DNA from: Tritrichomonas foetus
Lineage: Eukaryota > Parabasalia > Tritrichomonadida > Tritrichomonadidae
DNA length: 43,047 nt
Reading direction: 5' to 3'
Assembly (NCBI GenBank): GCA_001839685.1
Contig: MLAK01000971.1
Location: forward strand, 1-43,047
The notes beneath the pieces are model-generated. The model did not search any database and had not been told where the DNA came from. It was given only the letters and a program-made list of their open reading frames with translations. The translations under genes and the position numbers were made by a program. Shown here piece by piece: positions 1-9,468 of the stretch (position 1 is the stretch's first letter; each line of letters starts with the position of its first letter).

Positions 1-4
1 GGAC

Positions 5-59
5 AAAGGTTTATGGGATGGTCCCACAAAATCTTTGGGGGACCATTTTGTAAACCTTT
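5..59. repeat. Imperfect foldback at the left edge
   Basis: Bases 5-25 and 39-59 are inverted copies with 17 of 21 positions matching. Both arms begin with AAAGGTTTA and end with TGGTCCC when read in the same sense, around a 13-nt loop. It could be the end of a mobile element or a structured RNA that continues outside the window. No gene overlaps it. The rest of 60-1020 is AT-rich and shows nothing else I can name except the short repeat at 870-919. Confidence 0.5.
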
Positions 60-869
60 CATATAGGAGGTCTTTTCCATCCTTAAATAGATAGATTTGA
101 AATCATGAAACCAATAATTCATTGTTCTAAAAAATAAGAATAACTAAAATCAAAATACATTTGTTTATTATCTCTTTGAATTTCAGAACTATTCTTTAAA
201 ATAAATTATTGATTTCTGCTATTTTAGATAAAAATACCGATAAAAATGGAAGATTGCAATGTTATATTTATAAAAAGTAAATAATTGCATGAAAATAGAA
301 TTTTGTGCCAACTACATCATCAAATTGTATGATTCACCAAAAACGATAAATTAATAAAATATAAGGCTTTCAAAACATTCACACATTGAACAACATGCTA
401 ATAATTGAATATTTATCTTTGACCAAACTTAAATCTTGGAATAGGGAAATGATATCCAATTTAACGATCAATATATCGATTCATTATATAATGCTAGAAC
501 TTATCCTTATGATTAATATCAATTTAATTGTTCATTATGAACACCATAGACTAATATAGCTTTTTATCATAAATTGATTTTCTATCACATAAATAAAATA
601 CCAAAACCCTCAGTTAATTGTGATCCTTCAATAATAATAAGAATATAAACATTTTTCTTGTTCAAAAATCCTTTCACTGGAATTTTCCATGAAAATATCT
701 ATCAATCTATATATTTCCTAATTTCGAAAAGGGACATAAAAGACTTACCCGAAACCAAGTTTAGTAGATTGTTGATTTGATTATAACAGAAATCCAATTT
801 AGGGAAATTTCAAATGGTTGGCCATTTAATAATTGAAAAAAATAATTCGAATCAAAAACGAATTATCAA

Positions 870-919
870 CCGTATTTTATTCGGGTCAATTTTAACCCGG
901 TAGATAAACTATTCTGAAG
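870..919 (+). repeat. Dispersed ~50-bp repeat, copy 1
   Basis: This stretch matches 23591-23639 at roughly 41 of 50 positions, including a run of 18 identical bases (AGATAAACTATTCTGAAG) at its right end. It also holds a small hairpin, CGGGT...ACCCG, at 882-899. Copy 1 lies about 120 bp upstream of the cytidine deaminase start. It could be a remnant of a short mobile element or a shared upstream control sequence; the sequence alone does not decide. Confidence 0.5.
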
Positions 920-1021
920 AACTTATCGTCCTTATTGAAAAAATCCTTATTTCAAAAAATTCTATGTGAATAAAGAAATATTTAATTAACGTAAGAATAC
1001 ATTCAAAACTAAACTTTAACT

Positions 1022-1027
1022 TCACAT
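1022..1027 (+). promoter_or_regulatory. Inr-like box of the cytidine deaminase gene
   Basis: TCACAT fits the trichomonad initiator pattern TCA(+1)Y(A/T). The presumed +1 A is at 1024, 13 nt before the ATG at 1037. Such short leaders are usual in Trichomonas. The box supports ATG 1037 over the TTG at 1028. Confidence 0.55.
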
Positions 1028-1036
1028 TTGTCCAAA

Positions 1037-1447
1037 ATGCGACAAGCAAGTGATTCTGACGTCCAAAAAATGCTCGAAGCTGCTAACAAAGCCAAAGAAA
1101 ACTCTTACTCGCCTTATTCTCACTTCAGAGTCGGTGCTGCTGTTCTGTGTGGTGATGGAACCATCGTTTCTGGATGCAACTGCGAAAATGCATCATATGG
1201 AATTTCCCAGTGTGCTGAAAGGTGTGCTCTCTGCAATGCAATTTCACAGGGATATCGTGATTTTGTATCAGTATTAGTCGTTTCTGACAAAACCGATGAA
1301 GTCATTACGCCATGTGGCGCATGTCGTCAGGGAATTGTCGAATGGGGAAATGTTGAAGTTATTATCACGAAAGGAAATGAAATCAAACGAATGCATATAT
1401 CTGATCTCCTCCCAATGGCTTTTTCGCCAGCAGACCTTTCTAAATGA
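1037..1447 (+). CDS. Cytidine deaminase
   Basis: This is a 136-residue homotetramer-type cytidine deaminase, which converts cytidine or deoxycytidine to uridine or deoxyuridine plus ammonia in cytosolic pyrimidine salvage. The zinc-site motifs are clear: Cys-Ala-Glu at residues 59-61 (zinc Cys and catalytic Glu) and PCGAC at 92-96 (Cys93 and Cys96). The substrate-side segment CNCENAS at 47-53 and the YSPYSHFRVGAA block at 24-35 are also typical of the family. Length is normal for the short class. I start at ATG 1037, because the frame upstream only offers TTG and an Inr-like TCACAT lies 13 nt before this ATG. Trichomonads rely on pyrimidine salvage, so such an enzyme is expected. No neighbour is functionally linked. 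Confidence 0.93.
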   Translation: MRQASDSDVQKMLEAANKAKENSYSPYSHFRVGAAVLCGDGTIVSGCNCENASYGISQCAERCALCNAISQGYRDFVSVLVVSDKTDEVITPCGACRQGIVEWGNVEVIITKGNEIKRMHISDLLPMAFSPADLSK

Positions 1448-2362
1448 TAGATTTATTTTAATAAATGAATACAAATATCGAAATTTCTTTATTCTATATC
1501 TTAGATTGTTTCTAGAAAATGAATCCAAAATTTCATTAGATTCCATTGGCCTTGATGAATTCGTTTCTCATATATTTTGGAAAATTAGCCGAGCGAGGAG
1601 GGAAGCTGCCTATATGATGAATAGTTCAGAAGATGAATAATTTAGAAGATTAATTGTTTAGAATATGAATAATTTAGAATATGAATAGTTCAGAAGATGA
1701 ATAGCTTAGAAAATTGGCAAACACTTCAATCAGCAATGTTTATTTTCGAGTGAATACGATATTGATTTTCCCAAAACATCCTTGAAAAACAACCAATGGA
1801 CGCATTTAAATCATTTTATAATTCATTTTTGCATATTTTGAAAGGAAATGAAATCAAATAAACATCAAATACATTAATCAAATACATTTTAAATGGTAAT
1901 TTAGTATAAAGGAAAAACAAAAGAATACACTACATTAGACCTCACTCACATTTCGTTATATTCATGTTTTTATATTCCTCAGTCTGTGATTCTAAATACA
2001 AAATTCCCGTTTTACATCAGCCCACTTTTTTCAAAGAAATTCTGTCCCATTTCAAGGTCAATTATTGTTATATTTTGAATTGGCCCGTTATCCCAACATT
2101 TTCTAAATAAGTTTTTCTTTATATTCAAATTTGACGATATAAAAAAAATTTACCCATATGTCTCTCAAAAATAATTGTCCGCTATATGCTAATTGAATAT
2201 AATAGCCAGCTATACTATCAAAAAGTTATCCAATATCTTTCTTCGAACATTTTGTGTCTTTCAATTCTGAAGAAACACACCTCAGAATTTTGGCGGTAAT
2301 GTCATCAAATTATTCTCAAAAATCAGAAAAATTTCAACCTCCCAAAAAAATTTCCAAAATTT
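1448..2362. other. AT-rich intergenic region with weak tandem repeats
   Basis: At about 1615-1712 a degenerate unit of roughly 16 bases recurs, with variants of GAATAGTTCAGAAGAT and GAATAATTTAGAATAT. The rest is AT-rich, without a convincing gene on either strand. Reading frames in it are short and low in complexity. Confidence 0.5.
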
Positions 2363-2368
2363 TCACAA
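2363..2368 (+). promoter_or_regulatory. Inr-like box of the phosphatase gene
   Basis: TCACAA with its presumed +1 A at 2365 lies 17 nt before the ATG at 2382. Spacing and sequence agree with a trichomonad initiator. Confidence 0.5.
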
Positions 2369-2381
2369 ATTATTATACCGT

Positions 2382-2939
2382 ATGAGGAAAAGGAGCATGA
2401 AACCATCAATAATATTCGATCTTGATGAAACTCTAATTCATTCATTTCCAGACAAGCAGTCCAACACCTTCCCAGTGAAGGTCAAAGAAAAATATTTTTA
2501 TGTCCGAGTCAGAAACGGAGCTCAAATGACACTCGACTGGCTTAGTATTAAATTCAATATTTATATTTTTACGTCAGCATCAAAAGAATACGCAGACCAA
2601 ATAATAGATCACATAGCGCCTTTCATTCCCAAAGAGAATCGTTTTTATAGAGATTCTATCAAATACTGTAACAGGAGATCATTTAAGGACATTTCTATTA
2701 TTTCACGAGACCTTTCGAAAATGTTATTAATTGACAATTCGAGATATTCAGGACTTCGCCAACCATTTAATCAAGTTGTAATTAAGCCTTGGAATGGACA
2801 AGATAATGATAATATTTTAATGAACGAACTTTATCCAGTGCTTAATGAAATTGCTGAAGAAGAAAATTTGCCAAAAAGCATTCGAAGACATGTTTTGTTA
2901 AATAAAACACATGGAATTTCATTTATTTCAGGAAGATAA
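2382..2939 (+). CDS. FCP1/SCP-like (NIF-type) protein phosphatase
   Basis: The 185-residue protein is almost entirely one catalytic domain of the HAD-family NLI-interacting-factor phosphatases, which dephosphorylate Ser/Thr, classically on the RNA polymerase II C-terminal domain. The signature DLDETL sits at residues 13-18, with nucleophile Asp13, general acid Asp15 and Thr17. A middle block, IFTSASKEYADQI, matches the usual (F/Y)TA(S/G)xxYA motif. The C-terminal block LLIDNSRYSGLRQPFNQVV and the following Trp-Asn-Gly-x-Asp-Asn-Asp match the second Asp pair and the WxGDxxD region. There is no BRCT domain, so it resembles small SCP or Dullard/CTDNEP forms rather than full FCP1, and I see no membrane segment. 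The stop is TAAA, which overlaps a UAAA poly(A) signal as described in Trichomonas. The physiological substrate is not visible. Confidence 0.9.
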   Translation: MRKRSMKPSIIFDLDETLIHSFPDKQSNTFPVKVKEKYFYVRVRNGAQMTLDWLSIKFNIYIFTSASKEYADQIIDHIAPFIPKENRFYRDSIKYCNRRSFKDISIISRDLSKMLLIDNSRYSGLRQPFNQVVIKPWNGQDNDNILMNELYPVLNEIAEEENLPKSIRRHVLLNKTHGISFISGR

Positions 2940-3358
2940 AGCTAAACCTAAGAAGCACGCTATTAGATTATATCCATGATTTAATGAAAGCGGATTTTTA
3001 TTATTATATAATGTTTTTATTTATATTTTGAAAAAAAGAAAAAAAGAGTAAAAGTTATCTGTTTTAAAGGCATATTCTTTTTTATTATATCAGCATCACG
3101 GAGTTTATATATATATTCTCTAATTACTTTTCATTTTTCCATTGGAATAATGTTTTGTCTTTAATAATTCATGATGAATCGAATTGTGCATTCACAATTT
3201 GATCAAACATTCTTCATCATAATTATCAATAATTGATCACATGAAAAATAAAAAGTAATTGAGATAACAAATCAGCAGGAAAACACGTTCATTGTCATTC
3301 AATTACATTATATTATTAACAATTTATTCATATCAAAAAAGATAACAAAAATGCATAA
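2940..3358. other. Intergenic 3' region between convergent genes
   Basis: AT-rich sequence lies between the stop codons of two convergent genes. It contains several ATAATTGATCA/TGATCAA-type stretches around 3160-3245 but no gene, RNA or strong repeat that I can support. Confidence 0.4.
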
Positions 3359-4621
3359 TTAAAAATGCGGTGGATGCGGTGTTGAATAAAAAACAGCACA
3401 GTCTGTTCGAACACTTGAAAAAAGCTGCTTCAAAATGTCTCTGCTAGTGTGTGGATTCATTTCTTGCTGTCTTTGAATAGGTTTCTTTTGTTGTATCATT
3501 TGTTGCTGCTGCTGAGCCTGCATTTGATGTACCTGTTGTTGAGCTTGAAGTTGAGCTTGTTGCTGAGCCTGTTGGTTTACTATTAGTGCAGCAGCCTGCT
3601 GTACTTGAGCACCACTCATTGTGGGTGACCGTGGCTTGTTTTGGGCAGGTGAACGCAAATGCTGGTTGGCTGGAGAAGGCATCCTATGGGGCTGAGATTG
3701 TTGTATTGGAGTTTGTTGTTGAATTGGAGTTTGTTGTATTGGAGGTTGTTGCTGCATTGGAGGCTGTTGCATTGGAGGTTGTTGCTGCATTGGAGGCTGT
3801 TGCATTGGAGGTTGTTGCTGCATTGGAGGTTGTTGCTGCATTGGTGGTGGTGGTTGCATTGGTGGCTGTTGTTGCATTTGTGGCTGTTGCATCATTGGTG
3901 GCTGTGCTGAAGAAATTACTGAAGACAGTTGTTCCTGATTAGGAATTGATGGGTTCATTTGCATTTGTTGAGGTTGCTGTGAATGCTGATTTATTTGCTG
4001 TGACATCATTTGTTGAGGAATTAGGCCCATAGCATTCGGCTGTTGAAGTGAATTAGAACCGCCATGTTGCTTCATCTGGACCTGGCTTCTTTGGTGTTGA
4101 ATTGTTTCTTTAATTGGTGAAAAAAGTTTATCATAATATAATTTGACAGTCTGAATTTGATCAGCTTGAGAGATTTGGGGTCCATGGGTAGACACAGGAA
4201 TGCTTTCAATGAATTGGATAAGCTGCTGGATGAGACTTAAGTCGTGTGGATCGATAAACTCGGTATGTTCCATGAATGCCTTTAATTCACCAAGTGAATT
4301 TATCATAACTGTCGCCATCATGAGTGGATCGATATTTTCTTCTTTTGGACGTGAATTAAAAAGTTCTCTTTGAAATTCGCTTATTTTATTTTTCATTATT
4401 TCGCGATATTCCATTTCCGATTTCGCCTCTGTGCCTGCAAAATGGTCCATTTCTTTGACTTTCGTGAATGTTTTTTCCTTTAATTCTTGCGGCTTTATTG
4501 GTCGGTTATTCGCGCGATAATAATCTGAAAACATTTTGGCGACGGTTTTGAGAGTTTCTTGTCGGATTTCTTTTCTGTATGCTGGGATTTGAGGAGGCTG
4601 CCGGTTTATTTGGTCTGTCAT
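3359..4621 (-). CDS. Gln/Pro-rich protein with N-terminal KIX-like domain (MED15-like)
   Basis: The product is 420 residues counted from ATG 4621; the frame upstream offers only TTG at 4627. Residues about 14-88 form a charged helical segment ending EYREIMKNKISEFQREL. It resembles the KIX domain at the start of Mediator subunit 15, including the closing (D/E)YxxxxxxKI pattern. Then come Gln-rich stretches, a tandem run of (Q)PPMQQ-type units encoded by about 3690-3905, a Ser-Pro-rich patch, and further poly-Gln segments towards the C-terminus. Human and plant MED15 share this KIX-plus-Gln layout and link activators to RNA polymerase II, so a nuclear coactivator role is inferred. The classical MED15 C-terminal domain is not recognisable, so other KIX or Gln-rich regulators remain possible. 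The antisense frames here are shadows of the repeat. Confidence 0.6.
   Translation of the reverse strand: MTDQINRQPPQIPAYRKEIRQETLKTVAKMFSDYYRANNRPIKPQELKEKTFTKVKEMDHFAGTEAKSEMEYREIMKNKISEFQRELFNSRPKEENIDPLMMATVMINSLGELKAFMEHTEFIDPHDLSLIQQLIQFIESIPVSTHGPQISQADQIQTVKLYYDKLFSPIKETIQHQRSQVQMKQHGGSNSLQQPNAMGLIPQQMMSQQINQHSQQPQQMQMNPSIPNQEQLSSVISSAQPPMMQQPQMQQQPPMQPPPPMQQQPPMQQQPPMQQPPMQQQPPMQQPPMQQQPPIQQTPIQQQTPIQQSQPHRMPSPANQHLRSPAQNKPRSPTMSGAQVQQAAALIVNQQAQQQAQLQAQQQVHQMQAQQQQQMIQQKKPIQRQQEMNPHTSRDILKQLFSSVRTDCAVFYSTPHPPHF
3690..3905 (-). repeat. Coding minisatellite (PPMQQ-type units)
   Basis: On the + strand the units read TTGGAGGTTGTTGCTGCA and TTGGAGGCTGTTGCA, 15-18 bp each, repeated in tandem. 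They encode PMQQQP and PMQQP variants. Units differ by whole codons, so the frame is kept. The tract is expected to vary in length between strains. Confidence 0.8.
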
Positions 4622-5405
4622 CCCCAATTTATCAATTTGTTGTCCTTGTTTTAGAAATATTCTTTGTGATGGTTATTTAATTATAGTCAAAAAGTTAAAA
4701 GAGCCTGAGTTTTTGAATCATATCTTTTATAAAAATTGAAAGTCTCCTCACAAATAGCCATCATTTTATGCTGATCAATAATGGAATTCCATTTTTATGA
4801 ATCAATAGGAGTTAATTAGGGTTTCTAGATATGAATGATGGTTTCCTCCCATTTTGTTGTTGTTTCCGGTGATAGCTCCATTTGTTTGATCAATTGATAA
4901 CAGAGTTTTCAGTATCATGATGGATAAATTGATACATCTTTGAAAATTTATTAGAAAAAGTTCACCAGCATAGAAACGTTTCTTAAGAAAAATTTATCTC
5001 TAATTAATTTCATAATTATACAGGAAACTCTGATTGACAATCTAACAACAAGAACGGTAAATGTACTTTTTAATTGCACTTATCATTTTATTATGATATG
5101 CATAAAAAAAATTATAATGAAAAAAAACTCTAAAAGATAAGTTTTTTTGAAAGTGAATATTAATGCTTTTATACATTCATTTAATTTTAAATCAATAGTT
5201 GAATGCTTTAGAGTCATAAAATTCAACATAAATACACAAAAACTCAAAAAATAAATTACTCCAAATAATAAATCTAAAGAAAAGGCGTTACAAACAAATA
5301 GCAAAATAATAGAGAAGTCATATATATATCATCTAAGCCAAAAAATTTATTAAAACAAAAGTCAACATTTATCATCAAAATTCGATTAATTCTTTATACT
5401 TGTAA
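4622..5405. other. AT-rich intergenic region containing a MITE-like repeat
   Basis: The region separates two minus-strand genes. Apart from the short inverted-repeat element at 4901-5032, I see only AT-rich sequence. A 73-codon frame at 5083-5304 on the minus strand is Phe- and Leu-rich translation of T-tracts and is not supported as a gene. Confidence 0.4.
4901..5032. mobile_element. MITE-like element, copy 1
   Basis: This 132-bp element starts CAGAGTTTTCAGTATCATGA and ends with an imperfect inverted copy (read on the minus strand: CAGAGTTTCCTGTATAATTA). Its interior matches 27780-27860 closely, for example CATCTTTGAAAAT and TTAGAAAAAGTTCACCA. The flanks ATTGATAA (4893-4900) and ATTGACAA (5033-5040) agree at 7 of 8 positions and may be a target-site duplication. 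It has no coding capacity. It is probably a non-autonomous DNA transposon remnant. Confidence 0.6.
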
Positions 5406-6656
5406 TTAAGCGTTACATGTTATTGGGTGGTTGAGAAGATAGTCAATGGAGAATATTCCTTCACTATTGTTTTCGATCTGGTTCGGTTTTTGTATCAAAG
5501 GAGGCAGACAGATTCCTGATGAAGTATTGTTCAATGGTTCAGAAATTGGATTTCCAGCATTCGAATGAAAACCTGCGCATTGATTAATAGTCATACTACT
5601 AAGGTTGTTGCTGTTGTTGTTGGTGGTGGTGTTAGCACTTATATTATGAATTGAGAAATTACTATTTTGATTATTAGAATTATTATTATTATTATTATTA
5701 ACGCTATTGTCATAAAAGTTACAATTATTTTGGTTATAGAAAGAGGCAGTTGAAATGATTCTGTTCAGTTGAGTGTTTTGATCATTTTGGTGGAATTTTT
5801 GAATCGCATTTGACACATATGGGAAACCTTGCATCGAATTAGGTGGATTGTTTTGTAAAGGATTAAAATTCGCATGGATGTACATTTCACTGAATGAATT
5901 GTTCATTGAGGAGTGATATGTACTGTTTATTGAGCTAGCCATATTTGGATCAATCAATTGATTTTTTTGAATTTGTTGAAAATTTAGAAAAGAAAGATGA
6001 TCATCATTTTGAATTTGTGGCATATTCGAATAAAGTTTTTGAAAATTACTAAAACAGGTTTGCTGGGAAGTTTGCGTGTTATTTGATAAGTTGACTTGAA
6101 TATTCGCTTGATTTATTTCTGGATGTTCATGAAAATGGTCAGAATTATGAATAATTTCATTTAGGTCGTCATCTGAGTTATTTTCATTTGAAATATCATT
6201 AATGATGTTTAAATTCATATCAGTATCCATTTTTGCTTCATCTGTATCGGTCTCCAAAATGCCCAAGTTTTTCATTTGTCCAATATTATTGAGATTTGCT
6301 TCAGAAAGTTGAGAAGGTATGGAGCCGCCTCGTTTAGATAAGCTTTCAAAGTTTTCAGAGATCCAACACAACAATCCCATTCTATTTCGTTTTGCGATTC
6401 TGTCGATCTTTTTGTGGGAGTAACGACTGATGACAACGGCAATTTTGAGTAGATCTGCCATCTTCATTTTTCTTCCATCAGAATTAACAAATTGTTTATC
6501 AATAACTTTGATACGTGATTGATTCTTGAGAATTCGATTATTGAGTTTTTCATTATCACGAATTGTCTGAGCTGTTAATTTCCTCCGTTTTCCGATCCGC
6601 TTAATCGCAACAATTGGGTGCTCTTGCTCATTTAAAACTGGAGCATTAGCGTCCAT
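5406..6656 (-). CDS. Asn-rich protein with conserved-looking basic N-terminus, function unknown
   Basis: I do not recognise this 416-residue protein. Residues about 18-110 are basic and helical, with a KRIGKRRK patch near residues 19-26 and a block ending LLCWISENFESLSKR. They look like a compact, possibly nucleic-acid-binding domain. From about residue 140 the chain is Asn/Ser/Gln-rich low complexity, including a poly-Asn run encoded by ATT/AAT-type repeats near 5675-5700. An Inr-like TCATTG (6679 down to 6674) lies about 21 nt upstream of the ATG. A basic head followed by an Asn/Gln-rich tail is common among protist transcription regulators, so a nuclear role is a guess only. The gene follows the Gln-rich MED15-like gene on the same strand, about 780 bp away. 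Confidence 0.75.
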   Translation of the reverse strand: MDANAPVLNEQEHPIVAIKRIGKRRKLTAQTIRDNEKLNNRILKNQSRIKVIDKQFVNSDGRKMKMADLLKIAVVISRYSHKKIDRIAKRNRMGLLCWISENFESLSKRGGSIPSQLSEANLNNIGQMKNLGILETDTDEAKMDTDMNLNIINDISNENNSDDDLNEIIHNSDHFHEHPEINQANIQVNLSNNTQTSQQTCFSNFQKLYSNMPQIQNDDHLSFLNFQQIQKNQLIDPNMASSINSTYHSSMNNSFSEMYIHANFNPLQNNPPNSMQGFPYVSNAIQKFHQNDQNTQLNRIISTASFYNQNNCNFYDNSVNNNNNNNSNNQNSNFSIHNISANTTTNNNSNNLSSMTINQCAGFHSNAGNPISEPLNNTSSGICLPPLIQKPNQIENNSEGIFSIDYLLNHPITCNA

Positions 6657-6673
6657 GAAAAATTACGAATATT

Positions 6674-6679
6674 CAATGA
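6674..6679 (-). promoter_or_regulatory. Inr-like box of the Asn-rich gene
   Basis: On the minus strand this reads TCATTG, with the presumed +1 A at 6677, 21 nt before the ATG at 6656. Confidence 0.35.
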
Positions 6680-6731
6680 TTATTGTATCATTAATTTTCT
6701 GTGAAAAAAAAGATATTCAATTAATTGAAAA

Positions 6732-6775
6732 TCTGATTTTCAATGAAAGTAATTCTGATTTTCAATGAAAGTAAT
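6732..6775. repeat. 22-bp direct tandem duplication upstream of the Asn-rich gene
   Basis: Two copies of a 22-bp unit, containing CTGATTTTCAATGAAAGTAA, stand side by side 76-119 bp upstream of the minus-strand start at 6656. The copies are essentially identical. They may be duplicated promoter sequence or simple slippage. Confidence 0.7.
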
Positions 6776-8866
6776 CCTTATTTTCGAAAAAAATAAATTG
6801 AAAGGTACTGAGAATAAATTTACACTAATTCAATTTTGGGAAAAAAAAATGGAATGTGTCTCTCATTTTTTCTTAATGTTTAATCTGGAAAAAATCAGCA
6901 ATATCGGGTACATTCATTAGTTTTCATTGAAAGCGATTTAGAGATTCAATTCAATAACAGCTCTATATTGATAGAAATGAATACTGAAGATGAATTCAAT
7001 TTTTAGTTTTTCCAAATAAAAAGAATTTTTATGTCGAATGGCAGAAAAATTCAATATTTTAGAAAAAGTTTCTGAATAACTGTACCTTGATTGAATTGCA
7101 AAATTCGAATTTTTTTGAGAATATAAATAAAAATAGCATGTCAAAAATACTTCAAAAAAATGTTTTGAATTCTCTTCTAGTTGTTGGATTTACACTTTGT
7201 CCAAAAAGATTGAACCTTCGTGTTAGGTTCAAGTTAAGTTCTGTCAATTATAGCTTTTGAAGAAGTTAGGTAATATTTTTGAAAAAGAGAAACCCAATTG
7301 AATAAACCCGAATTAATATTTAAAATGCCAACATTTGAAATTTGCGATAAAATAGTAAAGTATTTAAAAAGTTATTAAAATTCAATTTAATTATTTTAGT
7401 TTCTGAAAATATTTTATTTATTTTCGGTTAATTGTGAATTTATTTGCTAGTTTTGAGTTTTTGATAGAAAAATATTTGTGAATTAATTTTTCAGTAAATA
7501 TTCAAAGACTATTTTCTCATGATGATGCCATTTATCACTAAACATATAAAATCGAAATTTAGCTTTAAAATTTCTCCATTTAAATAATATTAAATTTACT
7601 CAATTATTCACAAAAAAAAATTTAATCATCCTTTTTTATTTAACATTTCGAAAAAATCTCAGAATATTTTGAATATAATACTATTCAAAAATTAAATCTC
7701 TTCGATGTTATGTCCTTTTTATATGAACAAAAATTTGCATAAAGCATTGTATTTAGTAACAACTAATTACATTAAAAATTACTTTTATGAGTATTTTTTT
7801 TTTTTTGAGTGGACTGTTATTTTTTCAATTAAAGAGAAATTGAAAGGATTTAATCAAAAACTTTCATCTCAATTCATAAAATCTTTTTTATATTAATCGT
7901 ACAATGATGATATTCATCTATTTCTTAAAATGGTACAAATATGTAATTCTCATCAACTATTTCTAAAATATATATTTTTTATATATAATATTTAATCCTT
8001 TTAATTAGCTTTAATATTAATAATAAATAGGTATATGCTAAATATAACCTGTGTTACAGGCTTGAAGAAGCATTTTGTTCTTTTTTGATTATTTTTATTA
8101 TTATAATATTGGTGTTTGTTTCAGTAATGTTTTTATAATTTATACCATAATTCAAAATTTAGCAATTAGATTTAATCAACCATACCAAATTTAAAAAAAT
8201 TCAAAAAATTCTACAAATAAAATAAATTAAAAACAGTCTATGTATTAGTAGCATAAAATTTCAAAAGCTAACCTATCCATTTATTAAAATTACTCTGCAA
8301 AATAATTGATAAAAAAATAATATTCGGTATTCTTGGATTGATCAAAATTAATAAAAATGGTATATCAATACTCTGCGAAATTGAGTATTGAGTTTTCTCA
8401 TTAATCATTTATACTTTAGTTGACCTTGTTTTATCTCGACACAATACTCAAAGAAAATTGAAATAAAAGTACACAACCTATGCTTCTACGCTTATGATTT
8501 TATTTATATTTTCTCCATATAATTAGCATAATTAAAAAATAATATATCCAAAATATTAAAAGATTTTGTCTTTTTATTTTTGAGATATTCTTCGATTTAA
8601 TAAAAAAAGCAATTTTTTTAGAAATACTTATTGTTTTGAATACATTATAATCGTATATTCCATTGAAAATGAAAATCTACTTTTTTCCCACACATATGCG
8701 ACATATCCTTGATTTTTGAGAGTATTTACATGGATAAGCTCCTTCAAAAGNGCCCAAAAAATAAGATTCTCAAATAATTTCAGAATTAAATTCAATTTCC
8801 TTCTTTATTAATAAGAATGTTCATGATTTTGTGTGAGTTGAATACAATTGGTTCATTAGATTTTGA
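6776..8866. other. Long AT-rich intergenic region
   Basis: About 2.1 kb holds no gene I can support. Frames at 6938-7144 (minus) and 7705-7896 (plus) are short and rich in Phe, Tyr, Asn and Lys, as expected of AT-rich noncoding DNA. Two small hairpins stand out: TTGAACCT/AGGTTCAA at 7210-7232 with a 7-nt loop, and CAATACTC/GAGTATTG at 8366-8390 with a 9-nt loop; CAATACTC recurs at 8442-8449. An ambiguous base is at 8751. Confidence 0.5.
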
Positions 8867-9373
8867 TCAAATATCGAATTTTTTTTGAGAACGTAATTCT
8901 CGACAACCAAAAGACGAAAATGCTTTATAAATCGATGTTAATACATTCTGACGAAATTGTGCATGTTGGCAAAGTTTGAAAAAAAATCTAAGCATCAATC
9001 TTTCGGAAAATTCAAATTCAATAAAATTGGTGTATTGCAAGATAAATTCGATAAAATTGTCCACATAGTAGGGATAATATAGAGAAATATTTGAGTAACT
9101 CTTTGATCTAGTGGAAAGGGCTAAATCTTTCATCTGCCTGGAGATTTTAGAAATAACGTGTAATTTCGAAAATAGTAATCAAGCGAATTTTGGCATTTTT
9201 TATTGGTTGAGATCTATTCAGCAAAAATTCGTTGCTGTAAATTAAGCATCAGAGAGTCGGGAAGTTGTTTCCAANATNCGAAAAAGTTCAGTTNANTTAA
9301 TGAAAATAAACGTATTTCCAGGTTGTGTACTTTTATTGAAATCTTCACGCTTTTTTATGAAATAGTAACACAT
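8867..9373 (-). pseudogene. Decayed small gene, family unknown
   Basis: Coding-like sequence runs along the minus strand in several frames. From ATG 9373 it reads MCYYFIKKREDFNK and onwards. After ambiguous bases (9275-9296) another frame gives WKQLPDSLMLNLQQRIFAE and then a TAG. The same frame continues through STNKKCQNSLDYYFRNY to another stop. A shifted frame from 9133 then runs 88 codons to the stop at 8867, with DNFIEFILQYTNFIEFEF near its middle. Three consecutive protein-like segments on one strand with stops and shifts between them suggest a pseudogene. The N bases mean sequencing error may explain part of it. I do not recognise the family. Confidence 0.45.
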
Positions 9374-9468
9374 TTTTGACTAGTATCAAAAAGTTTCAAT
9401 GAATTTTTGGTGAACGTTTAAAATCGACTCAACATATCACAAAAAATTGACCTTCTGGGACGATTTTC

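Noticed and set aside
3586..3942. Val- and Leu-rich plus-strand frames opposite the Gln-rich gene
   Set aside because: They are antisense translations of the CAA/CAG-rich repeat and have no start context or composition of a real protein.
5083..5304. 73-codon minus-strand frame between MED15-like and Asn-rich genes
   Set aside because: Phe/Leu/Ile-rich product of T-tracts, with no recognisable domain.
7210..7232. Perfect 8-bp hairpin TTGAACCT/AGGTTCAA considered as part of a tRNA or other small RNA
   Set aside because: No acceptor, D or anticodon arm can be built around it, and no known small-RNA motif is nearby.
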